DNA of 60,991 bases from Korobacter sp036501185 (GTDB lineage: Bacteria > Acidobacteriota > Terriglobia > Terriglobales > Acidobacteriaceae). The notes under the pieces are model-generated. The model was given only the letters and a program-made list of their open reading frames with translations. It was not told where the DNA came from and made no database searches. The stretch is from assembly GCA_036501185.1 (NCBI GenBank), contig DASYAU010000083.1:1-60991 (forward strand). Reading direction: 5' to 3'. How positions within the stretch are numbered: the first letter of the stretch is position 1; each line of letters opens with the position of its first letter. The translations under genes were made by a program, and so were the position numbers. This document shows, in pieces, positions 17,902 to 26,008 of this stretch.

Positions 17902-19392
17902 TTACTTGCGAGCCGATTGCGGAAGTTCCGCAACCAAGCGCAGAGAGACCGAAAGCTCGTCCAGTTGGAAGTGTGGCCGCAAGAAGGCGACGGCGCGATA
18001 AACGCCGGGCTTGCCTGCAACCTCGGAAACTTCGATATGTGCCTCGCGCAAAGGCAGTTCCGCTTTCACCTGCGGCGATGCATTGTCGTCGGCGCAAACG
18101 TACTGCGTGATCCACTTGTTGAGGAACATCTGACAGGCCGACTGCGACGTGAAGCTGCCAATCTTGTCGCGCATCATGACTTTCAGATAGTGCGCAAAAC
18201 GTGACATCGCCAGGATGTACGGCAACTGTGCCGAGAGCCGCGCATTGGCATTGGCCGCTTCGCTGTCGTAGAGCTTCGGTTTCTGTCCGGACTGCACGCT
18301 GAAGAACGCCGCATAGTCCGTGCCCTTGCAATGCACTAACGGGACCAACCCCTGATCGGCGAGTTCCTTCTCGCGACGGTCAGTGATGCCGATTTCCGTC
18401 GGGCACTTCAAAGCGACGTCGCCTTCATCGGTGCGGAAGGTGTGTGCCGGGAGTCCTTCTACCAGGCCGCCGCCTTCTACACCGCGGATGGCCGCGCACC
18501 AGCCGTACTTGGCGAATGCTTCGGTCAGGCGCGTGCCGAGAGCGTAGGCAGCATTGCCCCACAGGTACTTCTTGTGGTCGGTGCCGTCCACTTTCTCTTC
18601 GTAGTTGAAGGCGTCAATCGGCTTGGTGTCCTTGCCATACGGCAGGCGCATCAGGATATGCGGCAGCGCGAGGCCGACGTAGCGGGAATCTTCCGACTGG
18701 CGGAACGACTTCCACTTGGCGTATTCGGTGCTGTCGAAAATCTTGCTGATATCGCGCGGGGCGCCGAGGTTGGTGAAGCTTTCGAGGTTGAGAAGGTCCG
18801 GAGCCGCTGCGGACAGGAACGGCGCGTGCGCCGCGGCGGCAACGTTCGAGATCTTCTCCAACAGCTCCATGTCTTCGGGACCCTTGCCAAACTCGAAGTC
18901 GCCGATCATGGCGCTGAACGGAGCTCCGCCAAATACGCCGAACTCTTCTTCGTACACCTTCTGGAAGAGTGCGCTCTGGTCGAATTCCGGGGCGCGCTGC
19001 AGATCGCGCAGCAGGTCCTTTTTCGAAACGTTCAGGACCTTCACCTTCAGCATGTCGTTGGTCTCGCTCTTATCGAGCAAGTACTTCAGACCGCGCCAGC
19101 TGCCTTCGAGCTTCTGGAACGCTTCGGCATGCATGATCTCGTTCAACTGCAACGAGAGCAGGTGATCGATTTGCGCAATGCGGGAGTTGATCGTGGCTTC
19201 GGCGTCACGCGAGGCCGTTACCGATCCCGCCAGCACCTGGGCGACAAATTCCTTCACCAGGTCCTTGCCGCGCTCGCGCGCAGCTGCGTCGCGAGTAAAC
19301 CGGCCTTCTTCGATGATCTGGTCGAGCAGGCCCTTTTCGTTGGTAGTGAGTTGGGCGGAAGCCGCCGCGGATCCTTGTTGTGCGTCAGCCAT
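17902..19392 (-). CDS. tssC: T6SS sheath large subunit TssC (VipB)
   Basis: A 496-residue TssC that polymerises with TssB into the contractile sheath. Family markers are INSRIAQIDHLLSLQLNEIMH and LEGSWRGLKYLL near the N-terminus, the conserved GDFEFGKGPEDMELL stretch, ILMRLPYGKDTKPIDAFNYEE, WGNAAYALG, LPAHTF, and the C-terminal LPLREAHIEVSEVAGKPGVYRAVAFLRPHFQL. The ATG at 19392 follows GGGAGG and overlaps the tssB stop by eight bases, which fits the equimolar expression needed for the sheath. Confidence 0.97.
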   Translation of the reverse strand: MADAQQGSAAASAQLTTNEKGLLDQIIEEGRFTRDAAARERGKDLVKEFVAQVLAGSVTASRDAEATINSRIAQIDHLLSLQLNEIMHAEAFQKLEGSWRGLKYLLDKSETNDMLKVKVLNVSKKDLLRDLQRAPEFDQSALFQKVYEEEFGVFGGAPFSAMIGDFEFGKGPEDMELLEKISNVAAAAHAPFLSAAAPDLLNLESFTNLGAPRDISKIFDSTEYAKWKSFRQSEDSRYVGLALPHILMRLPYGKDTKPIDAFNYEEKVDGTDHKKYLWGNAAYALGTRLTEAFAKYGWCAAIRGVEGGGLVEGLPAHTFRTDEGDVALKCPTEIGITDRREKELADQGLVPLVHCKGTDYAAFFSVQSGQKPKLYDSEAANANARLSAQLPYILAMSRFAHYLKVMMRDKIGSFTSQSACQMFLNKWITQYVCADDNASPQVKAELPLREAHIEVSEVAGKPGVYRAVAFLRPHFQLDELSVSLRLVAELPQSARK

Positions 19393-19915
19393 TGTTGCCT
19401 CCCTCGGGTTTGTTCAGGTTCAACTCGCCGCGCAGCTTCTCCAGCTTATCGGTGTTGGTGAGCGCTTCCATCAGAAGGTCGTCCAGCTTGTCGTTGCCCT
19501 GCAGGCTGCCGCGAAGGTCCGAGAGCTTGGTGCGGAGTTCGAGCAGTTCGCGCAAAGGCTTCACCTGCTTGGCCACCTGTTCGGGTTCGAAGTCTTCAAG
19601 ATTCTTGAAGTGCAAATCGACCTTGAGCTGGCCGGCGCTGGGATCGTCCGACAGTTTGTTCTCCACGGAGTAGGAGAGATGGGGCTTCATGCCCTCGAGG
19701 ACAGTGTCGAAGTTGTCGGGTGTGATCTCGACGAACTTGCGTTCCTTGAGCTTGGGAAGCGGTTGGTCAGGATTTCCGGTGAAGTCGCCGAGGACTCCCA
19801 TGACGAACGGAATTTCCTTGTTCTCGATAGCGTCGCCGACTTCCACATCGTAGGTGATGTGGACGCGCGGCGGGCGCACTCGGCTCAGTTTTTGCTGGGT
19901 GCTTTCTCTGGCCAT
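19385..19915 (-). CDS. tssB: T6SS sheath small subunit TssB (VipA)
   Basis: A 176-residue TssB. It begins MARESTQQKLSRVRPPRVHI and continues into the conserved YDVEVGDAIENKEIPFVMGVLGDFTG segment, then FVEITPDNFDTVLEGMKP, VDLHFKNLEDFEPEQVAKQV, and an LRELLELRTKLSDLRG helix. The ATG at 19915 has GAGGAG upstream. A longer open frame continues 53 codons further but has no family sequence. It is first in the minus-strand operon, about 160 nt downstream of the predicted promoter at 20084-20112. Confidence 0.97.
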   Translation of the reverse strand: MARESTQQKLSRVRPPRVHITYDVEVGDAIENKEIPFVMGVLGDFTGNPDQPLPKLKERKFVEITPDNFDTVLEGMKPHLSYSVENKLSDDPSAGQLKVDLHFKNLEDFEPEQVAKQVKPLRELLELRTKLSDLRGSLQGNDKLDDLLMEALTNTDKLEKLRGELNLNKPEGGNNG

Positions 19916-20083
19916 TCTGAAACTCCTCGAAGAGTCACTTCTCCCTAGGCGCGAAGAAGAAATAAAAAACGCGACCGCAGGAGAAATGGGGATCGGAACT
20001 GAAGAACGTGACGAGCTGACGCTGGATTCGATTGTGCGGCGTAGATCGCCGCGCAGTCGCCTTCGGCGCTGCAATGGCTCTGG

Positions 20084-20112
20084 ATTATGTGAACCTTTGT
20101 TGCCGGTGTCAA
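20084..20112 (-). promoter_or_regulatory. Predicted sigma70-type promoter of the minus-strand T6SS operon
   Basis: On the minus strand TTGACA (20107-20112) and CATAAT (20084-20089) are separated by exactly 17 bases, very close to the housekeeping consensus. It points toward tssB with a leader of about 160 nt. The rest of the 335-base region between tssB and tssK1 holds a TCCCACTT pair at 20132-20149 but no gene. Start point is not determined. Confidence 0.65.
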
Positions 20113-20250
20113 GTTGGAAAAAGGCCTAATCTCCCACTTAGTCCCACTTGGCGCGGGTTTCACGCCGACAAATTTCGGGAATTCACTCCCCATTCGCATT
20201 TACTTTCCCGCGCGAAAGCTGCTATTGTTTCCCACCGCTGTCTACTCGTC

Positions 20251-21606
20251 ATGCGACAACTCCAACCCGTCATCTGGTCGAAAGGTACGTTCCTGAGTGC
20301 ACAGCACTTACAGGTACAGGACCGTTTCATCGAAGACGCGCTGCGGTTTCGCTTGCAGGCGCTCAGTTATCGCCCGTATGGGTTCGTGGAACTGGTTCTC
20401 GACCGCGGCGGATTGCTTGAAGGACAACTGGTCTGCTCACGAGCATCCGGCATCCTGCCGGATGGCATGCCGTTCAGCATCCCCGACAGCGATCCCGCCC
20501 CGCGTTCCAAGGGAATTGCCGACAGCTTTGAGCCGGGCACGAAAAGCATCGACGTCTTTCTCGCGGTGCCGGAATTTCGCTACCGTGGCCTGAACGTCTC
20601 GATTACCGAGGCGAACGCCGGCACCCGCTTCCGCGCCAGTATCGAGATGTATCGCGACGAAGTCGGCGGCGTCGCTGAGAAGCCGATACAAATCGCGCGC
20701 AAAAATTTCCGCCTGCTGACATCGGCTGAAAATCTCGAAGGCAGCACCGTGATGCCAGTCGCACGAGTGGTACGCGACGAGAACGGTACGTTTGCGCTTG
20801 ACGCCAATTTCGTCCCACCATTGTTGTTCTATTCAGCAAACGATCGGCTGGAGTCGATCCTCCGCGGTCTGCTTGAGATCATGAGCGCCAAGAGCGGGTT
20901 GCTCTCGGGCATGCGCCGGCAGAAAAACCAGAGTCTCGCGGACTTCACCGCCTCCGATATCGCCAATTTCTGGCTGCTCTACACCGTCAACTCGTATTTC
21001 CCGCTGCTGAACCACTTTTATCAAACCAAGCAGGTACATCCGGAAGAGTTGTATTCCTCCATGCTCTCGCTGGCCGGATCGCTGACGGCGTTCTCGAACC
21101 AGATCCAGCCACAGAACTTTCCCGACTACGATCACGACAAGCTTGGCGAATGTTACGGGCAGATCGATGCGATCCTGCGCACCCTGCTCGAATCGGTGGT
21201 GCCGAGCAATTTCGTCGCACTGTCGCTCAAGCCGCTGCGCAATTCGATTTACGGCACGCCCATGGCCGACGACAAATATTTCGACAACACGCGCATGTAT
21301 CTCGCGTTCCAGTCCGAAGCCAAGCCGGCTGACATCGTGAACGGAGTACCGCGCCTGGTGAAGCTCGGATCCACGAACCAGATCGAGACGCTCGTGAGCC
21401 AGGCGTTGCCGGGTGTTCCGCTCGTGCACGTTCCCGTCCCGCCGAGTGCGCTACCGGTAAAGTTGAATTATCAATATTTCGCGGTCGACCAGAACGGGCC
21501 CGTTTGGGAAGGCGTGAAACGCGCGCGCAGCCTTGCCGCGTGGGTTCCGAATGAATTTCCCAATCCGCAGATGGAACTTTTCATCCTGCTTCCGCAGAAG
21601 ATGTAA
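20251..21606 (+). CDS. tssK: T6SS baseplate-membrane connector TssK, copy 1
   Basis: A 451-residue TssK (ImpJ/VasE) in its usual length. It has the family opening QPVIWSKGTFLSAQHLQVQDRF and the later segments IARKNFRLLT, VMPVARVVRDENG, NFVPPLL, LYTVNSYFPLLNHFYQ, HPEELYSSML, PPSALPVKLNYQYFAV and VPNEFPNPQMEL. TssK trimers join the baseplate to the TssL/TssM membrane complex. The ATG at 20251 begins at the conserved N-terminus but has no obvious ribosome binding site. A second, clearly diverged TssK is at 23940. Confidence 0.95.
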   Translation: MRQLQPVIWSKGTFLSAQHLQVQDRFIEDALRFRLQALSYRPYGFVELVLDRGGLLEGQLVCSRASGILPDGMPFSIPDSDPAPRSKGIADSFEPGTKSIDVFLAVPEFRYRGLNVSITEANAGTRFRASIEMYRDEVGGVAEKPIQIARKNFRLLTSAENLEGSTVMPVARVVRDENGTFALDANFVPPLLFYSANDRLESILRGLLEIMSAKSGLLSGMRRQKNQSLADFTASDIANFWLLYTVNSYFPLLNHFYQTKQVHPEELYSSMLSLAGSLTAFSNQIQPQNFPDYDHDKLGECYGQIDAILRTLLESVVPSNFVALSLKPLRNSIYGTPMADDKYFDNTRMYLAFQSEAKPADIVNGVPRLVKLGSTNQIETLVSQALPGVPLVHVPVPPSALPVKLNYQYFAVDQNGPVWEGVKRARSLAAWVPNEFPNPQMELFILLPQKM

Positions 21607-21613
21607 GCGTCGC

Positions 21614-23671
21614 TCAGTGATGCCTTAAAGCGAAATACGCCACCAGCACGATCGCCAGAATCACCAGCACATTCAAGATCACGATCAGCGGCATGTAAGC
21701 GCTCATGCCTTTTTTCTCCGGCGCCGCCGGCGTCGGTACGGCTGCGGGAGGCGCCTGGAATGTTGGCGCAGCGACCTGCGGTGCCTGCATGTATGGCCCT
21801 TGCACCGACGGAGGCTGCACGTACGGAGCTTGCACCGAAGGCGCTTGCATCGATGGCGCCCCAAACTGGGGCCCGGCCACCTGCGGCCCTGAGAATTGTG
21901 GTCCGGAGAACTGCGGACCACTCACCTGAGGCATCGCGCCGGCAAGGGCACCCGGCACCGCCGACTGCGGCGGTGTCGGCGCAGGAGGCACACCTTGCGG
22001 CGGGGGAGGCACCTGACCTCCCGCGATGATGCGCGTGTATTCTCCCGGGCCGGACGGCGGAGCGGGCGTTGCGGGCGTAGGCGCAGTGGGCTGATTGAAA
22101 ATGTGGGTGGCTCCTCCTCCAACTGGGCTCGCATTGAATGGCGAGGGCGATGGAGACGCCGGAGTGAGCGACGGCGTTCCCTTGGGAGGAGTTTGTGCGG
22201 CCCGCGAAAGGATCTGGGTCAGGCTTTCAGGCGATCCCGCAGGCGGCGGCGTACCGAAAGCCGCGAACGGATCTTGCGGGGGCGTTTGCGGCGCAGGCAT
22301 CGGGCGCATGCTAAAGAGCTTTGTCAGTTCGCCCGGAGCATCGGAACTTGCTCTTTCGAACGGCGACGAAGAAGCCGGGGGCGCAAGCGGCGATGGCGTC
22401 GGCGCGCCAGTTCGCGCATTCTGGAACATCTTCGTGAACTCGCCATGAGGGTCGGAGCTGGAATTTGCAAACGGCGAAGCCGAGGGCGGCTTCACGTCCG
22501 GGCTTGGCGTCGGCGAATGTCCAGCCTGGAACATTTGCGTAAATTCTCCGGGCGTCGCCGGCGATGGTGCGGGTTTCGGCGGCTCCGGCGGCGAAGCTTT
22601 TTGCGTTGGAGGTGTTGGCTGCGGCTTCCGATACCCCGGCCCCATCAACGCCGGATCGGGCCCACTCAGTTTTGGTTCTTTGAATAATTGCGTGTAGGCT
22701 CCCGGATCGCCCGGCTTCTTCGGGGGCGACTTCACGATCTGGCTGAAGGGATCCGCGGCGGGTTTCCCCGGTGCCGCATGTCCTTCGCCGATTGGGGTGG
22801 CCGGCGCCGTACCAAACGTACGCGTGAACTCTCCGCCTGGTTCCGGCTTCGAAGGCGTTGGCTGCATCGTTGGCGGATGCGGAGCGCTGGCTGCCTCGCC
22901 AATTGGAGTGCTGGGAGGCATGCCGAAAGCCTGCGTGAATCCCTGGGCTGCAGGTTTCGCCTCGGCAGGTTTCGAAGGCTGAGTCGCTGGCGGCTGAGGG
23001 CCTCCAGAAAAAAGCTCGAGAATGTTTCGTACCTCATCCTTCGGCGGTTCTGTTGGAAGGGGGGTATGCATGGCAGCCATTGGCCTGGTGGTGGCCTGCG
23101 GCTGCGCGGGCGTGCCGAATGTGCGAGTAAATTCGTGTTCTTCCATCGGCTTCGCGGTGGGCGGTGGTGTTTGCCGGATCACTTCCTGGGGCGGCGTCTT
23201 ACCGGCCAGGCTGATCGGTTCTGCTGTCTGAATGTGTCGCGCCGCGGGCTTCGGAGGCGAGAACAGTCGCGTGAATTCACCTGGTTCAGCGGGCCCCGCA
23301 TTCGGAGGAGCCGCTGGTGTCACCCCAGCAAACGGATCAGGAGCGGGCGTAGGGGCCGGGGTCTCCGTTTTCGGTGATTCGGTCGCACTTTCCACCTTCG
23401 CTGCCCAAAGCACCACCATCGCGCGCCGGCGGTCGTCACTCACATCGGCGTCGGCGAACAGCACTGCATCGATCCCCGGTTCCAGCTCCGCCATCCGTGC
23501 CTTCGCCTTATCGGCGAACTCTTCCGGCTTCCACCCTTGGGCGTCAGCGGGGAATTCGTGGACCAGGGCATCGCGCCCGCTACTGTGCTCGCGCGCGCTG
23601 TAGATCTGGATAATTCCGCTGGAAATTCGCGTATTGATGTCGAAGCGATCGAACAAACGTTGGGTGGACAT
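21614..23671 (-). CDS. Pro-rich tail-anchored protein with FT[R/K/Q]xF repeats, T6SS-linked
   Basis: A 685-residue protein I do not recognise as a named family. Residues 1-98 form a compact non-repetitive domain (RISSGIIQIYSAREHSSGRD; IDAVLFADADVSDDRRRAMV). Residues 99-650 are Pro/Ala/Ser-rich and hold about ten spaced copies of a short motif, [GE]-[EF]-F/Y/L-T-[RKQ]-x-[FIL]: GEFTRLF (131), EFTRTFG (180), FTQAFG (245), EFTRTFG (281), AYTQLF (325), EFTQMF (376), EFTKMF (411), ELTKLF (448), SLTQIL (483) and EYTRII (544). A GPQFS/APSVQ repeat block covers 584-640. Residues 658-681 are one hydrophobic helix followed by RHH, a tail anchor with the bulk in the cytoplasm. It lies between two tssK genes on the opposite strand. 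The repeated Thr could be a kinase/FHA target; that is inference. Confidence 0.85.
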   Translation of the reverse strand: MSTQRLFDRFDINTRISSGIIQIYSAREHSSGRDALVHEFPADAQGWKPEEFADKAKARMAELEPGIDAVLFADADVSDDRRRAMVVLWAAKVESATESPKTETPAPTPAPDPFAGVTPAAPPNAGPAEPGEFTRLFSPPKPAARHIQTAEPISLAGKTPPQEVIRQTPPPTAKPMEEHEFTRTFGTPAQPQATTRPMAAMHTPLPTEPPKDEVRNILELFSGGPQPPATQPSKPAEAKPAAQGFTQAFGMPPSTPIGEAASAPHPPTMQPTPSKPEPGGEFTRTFGTAPATPIGEGHAAPGKPAADPFSQIVKSPPKKPGDPGAYTQLFKEPKLSGPDPALMGPGYRKPQPTPPTQKASPPEPPKPAPSPATPGEFTQMFQAGHSPTPSPDVKPPSASPFANSSSDPHGEFTKMFQNARTGAPTPSPLAPPASSSPFERASSDAPGELTKLFSMRPMPAPQTPPQDPFAAFGTPPPAGSPESLTQILSRAAQTPPKGTPSLTPASPSPSPFNASPVGGGATHIFNQPTAPTPATPAPPSGPGEYTRIIAGGQVPPPPQGVPPAPTPPQSAVPGALAGAMPQVSGPQFSGPQFSGPQVAGPQFGAPSMQAPSVQAPYVQPPSVQGPYMQAPQVAAPTFQAPPAAVPTPAAPEKKGMSAYMPLIVILNVLVILAIVLVAYFALRHH

Positions 23672-23778
23672 AGGATCGAAACTTCAGCCTCGCACGACTG
23701 CGGGAGGTTTGCTTTTGCGCGGGATCGCCCAAATGGCTTCCCGGAGCCGCATTTCGCTGGAAGATACACCCGTTTGTG

Positions 23779-23808
23779 TTGACAGTAAAGTTCAACCCCG
23801 CATACGAT
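23779..23808 (+). promoter_or_regulatory. Predicted promoter for tssK2-tssL-tssM
   Basis: TTGACA (23779-23784) is followed 18 bases later by TACGAT (23803-23808), a plausible housekeeping promoter, 131 bases upstream of the tssK2 start. The 268-base region 23672-23939 is a divergent spacer that must also hold the promoter for the Pro-rich protein; nothing else stands out in it. Confidence 0.45.
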
Positions 23809-23939
23809 TCCCGCACAGATTTCGTTCGTCCGAATTTCGCGCCACGATCGTCCGGCTTAGTGCTACGCTGTTGCGCTCACGGGCTTTTGCTGTCGCGCCA
23901 ACCAAAACCCATCTTTCAGAAGACCAGGTCTCGCTTACC

Positions 23940-25286
23940 ATGAAGTTGCTCTCCGGAGTCGTTTGGACCGAAGGGATGTATCTCGGGCCGCACCACTTTC
24001 AGGCACAGAGCAGGTATTTCCAGGACGCGATGCAGTTTTCCTCGTCGAGTCTCTGGTATGCCCCCTTCGGGTTCATGGGCGTCGAAATGGATGGGGAGGC
24101 GATTCGCAACGGCATCATTTCGCTGTTGCACGCGCAGGGCATCTTTCCCGATGGCTTGCCCTTCGACATGCCGCAGAGCGACGCCATTCCCGAACCGCGC
24201 ACCATCGGCGATCTGTTTCCACCCACTACCGGCCATCTCGATATCTTTCTCGCCATCCCGCGCCTGCAAGACGAAGGACAGAACTGCACGGTTGAGAATG
24301 GGCATGCAGCGAGCACCCGTTTCGTAGTGCAGGAACGCCCGATTGCGGACGAAAACACCGGACGCGACGAACGCGCCTTGCAGATCGGACGCAAGAATAT
24401 CCGCCTCATAGTTGCGCAAGAGCGCAATGAAAACGACATTGCCTTGCCCCTTGCGCGGGTCGTGCGCGACGCCTCCGGTCGCTACACGTACGACGCGGCT
24501 TTCATCCCGCCGCTGCTTCGCATCGCCGCCAGTAACGCGCTTCTCAGCCTGACGAACCGCATCATCGAAATCCTTGGCGAGAAAAGCACGCAGCTCGGAG
24601 CAGAGCGCGTTACGGCAAAATTCAAGGCCGGTATGTCGGCCCGCGATGTCTCCAGTTTCTGGTTCTTGCACACCGTAAATTCTTCGCTCGGCGTGCTGCG
24701 GCACCTCGACCTTAAGCGCGGGCATCCGGAAGAACTGTTCCGAGAGCTCTCGCGCTTGGCCGGCGCGCTCTGCACATTTGGATTAGGCGCCCATCCGAAG
24801 GAGCTGCCGAACTATAACCATCTCGATCTCGAAGCCTGCTTCCACGCGCTGGAAGAATTCATCCGCAAGCAGCTTGAAATCATTTTGCCGACGCAATACG
24901 TGGCGATCGCGCTCCAACCCGCAGCGACGTATTTCTGGGAAGGGGATGTCGTCGATCAGCGCTGTCTCGACGTCTCGCGATGGGTGCTTGGTATCCGCGC
25001 GAAAGCGGCTATGGGCGAGATCATGGCTCGCGTGCCGCAACTGGTGAAACTCTGTTCGGCGAAGTTTGTCCCGGAATTGGTAAGGCGCGCGCTGCCGGGC
25101 TTGGAATTGACCTACATGCAAGTCCCGCCGTCCGCGATGCCTGCGAAAGTGGAGTACATGTATTTCGCCGTCTCGAAGGTGGGCCCTTGCTGGGAGCACA
25201 TCTCGCAAACCCGTCGTGTCGGCGTGTACATCCCGGGCGAATTCGCCAACCCCGATCTGGAACTTTTCGCAATCCTGGAGAATTAA
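23940..25286 (+). CDS. tssK: T6SS baseplate-membrane connector TssK, copy 2
   Basis: A 448-residue full-length TssK. It shares with copy 1 the same segment series: VVWTEGMYLGPHHFQAQSRYF, IGRKNIRLIV, ALPLARVVRDASG, AFIPPLL, FLHTVNSSLGVLRHL, HPEELFRELSRLAG, PPSAMPAKVEYMYFAV and IPGEFANPDLEL. It is followed directly by tssL (stop TAA and ATG adjacent at 25284-25289) and tssM, the normal TssK-L-M order, so it looks like the canonical copy. The ATG at 23940 is at the family N-terminus; a longer open frame upstream has no family sequence. Confidence 0.96.
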   Translation: MKLLSGVVWTEGMYLGPHHFQAQSRYFQDAMQFSSSSLWYAPFGFMGVEMDGEAIRNGIISLLHAQGIFPDGLPFDMPQSDAIPEPRTIGDLFPPTTGHLDIFLAIPRLQDEGQNCTVENGHAASTRFVVQERPIADENTGRDERALQIGRKNIRLIVAQERNENDIALPLARVVRDASGRYTYDAAFIPPLLRIAASNALLSLTNRIIEILGEKSTQLGAERVTAKFKAGMSARDVSSFWFLHTVNSSLGVLRHLDLKRGHPEELFRELSRLAGALCTFGLGAHPKELPNYNHLDLEACFHALEEFIRKQLEIILPTQYVAIALQPAATYFWEGDVVDQRCLDVSRWVLGIRAKAAMGEIMARVPQLVKLCSAKFVPELVRRALPGLELTYMQVPPSAMPAKVEYMYFAVSKVGPCWEHISQTRRVGVYIPGEFANPDLELFAILEN

Positions 25287-25997
25287 ATGGCCACAGCCGC
25301 CGCTCCTCCACAGCAACGGGCTACGCGTCAATGGAGCGTGGCCGTTGCCTTTCAGGAAGTGTTCACCGCCATTGTTCGATTGCGCAGCGGACGCCAGGCC
25401 GTCAGCGATGCCGCCACTTTCCGCAATCAGATGAAACACGCGCTGCAAGCGGCGGAACAGGAAGCACGCAACGGAGGCTATCCACCGGAAGACGTGAAGC
25501 TCGCGGTCTTCGCAACCGTGGCGTTCCTCGACGAATCCGTGCTCAACTCGCAGAACCCGATCTTCGCCGATTGGTCGCGCATGCCGCTCCAGGAAGAGCT
25601 CTTCGGGGTGCACGTTGCCGGCGAGGTGTTCTTTCAAAATCTAAAACAAATTCTTTCCCGTCCCGATTCCACCGCTACCGCCGACCTGACCGAGGTCTAC
25701 GTGCTCTGTCTTCTGCTCGGCTATCGCGGGCGCTACGGAATGAGCGGCGGCGCGGAGCTGGCACAGATCGTCGACCTTTGCCGTCAGCGCATCGCTCGAG
25801 TACGCGGACAACTGCAGTTCGCCCCGAGTGTTTGGCTGCCAAATGAGCCCCCGGCGCGCAAGGCCGTCGATCATTGGGTTCGTGGGCTGGCATTCACCGC
25901 GATCGCAATGTTCGTGCTTTGCATTCTGATGTTTGTTGGCTACTACGCCGTTCTCAATTCCGGCGCTTCCGATATCCGCGCGCTCGTCACGCGTTAA
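25287..25997 (+). CDS. tssL: T6SS membrane-complex protein TssL (DotU-like)
   Basis: A 236-residue TssL/DotU. The cytoplasmic helical domain (about 20-185) has VKLAVFATVAFLDESVLNS, the LQEELFGVHVAGEVFFQNL segment, VLCLLLGYRGRYG and ELAQIVDLCRQRI, followed by a single C-terminal membrane helix (about 203-224) with a short tail. No OmpA-like peptidoglycan-binding domain is attached. TssL forms the inner-membrane complex with TssM and contacts TssK. It begins immediately after the tssK2 stop, with GGAG in the end of tssK2, so translation is coupled. Confidence 0.95.
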   Translation: MATAAAPPQQRATRQWSVAVAFQEVFTAIVRLRSGRQAVSDAATFRNQMKHALQAAEQEARNGGYPPEDVKLAVFATVAFLDESVLNSQNPIFADWSRMPLQEELFGVHVAGEVFFQNLKQILSRPDSTATADLTEVYVLCLLLGYRGRYGMSGGAELAQIVDLCRQRIARVRGQLQFAPSVWLPNEPPARKAVDHWVRGLAFTAIAMFVLCILMFVGYYAVLNSGASDIRALVTR

Positions 25998-26008
25998 CAG
26001 GGCTGCTT

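Noticed and set aside
21840..21930. Short tandem DNA repeats that could suggest a CRISPR or satellite
   Set aside because: They are codons of the GPQFS/APSVQ peptide repeats, with no spacer structure; no CRISPR array is present in the window.
21896..23377. Several long Arg/Gly-rich plus-strand frames
   Set aside because: They are antisense to the Pro-rich repeat protein; proline and alanine codons make low-complexity Arg/Gly sequence on the opposite strand.
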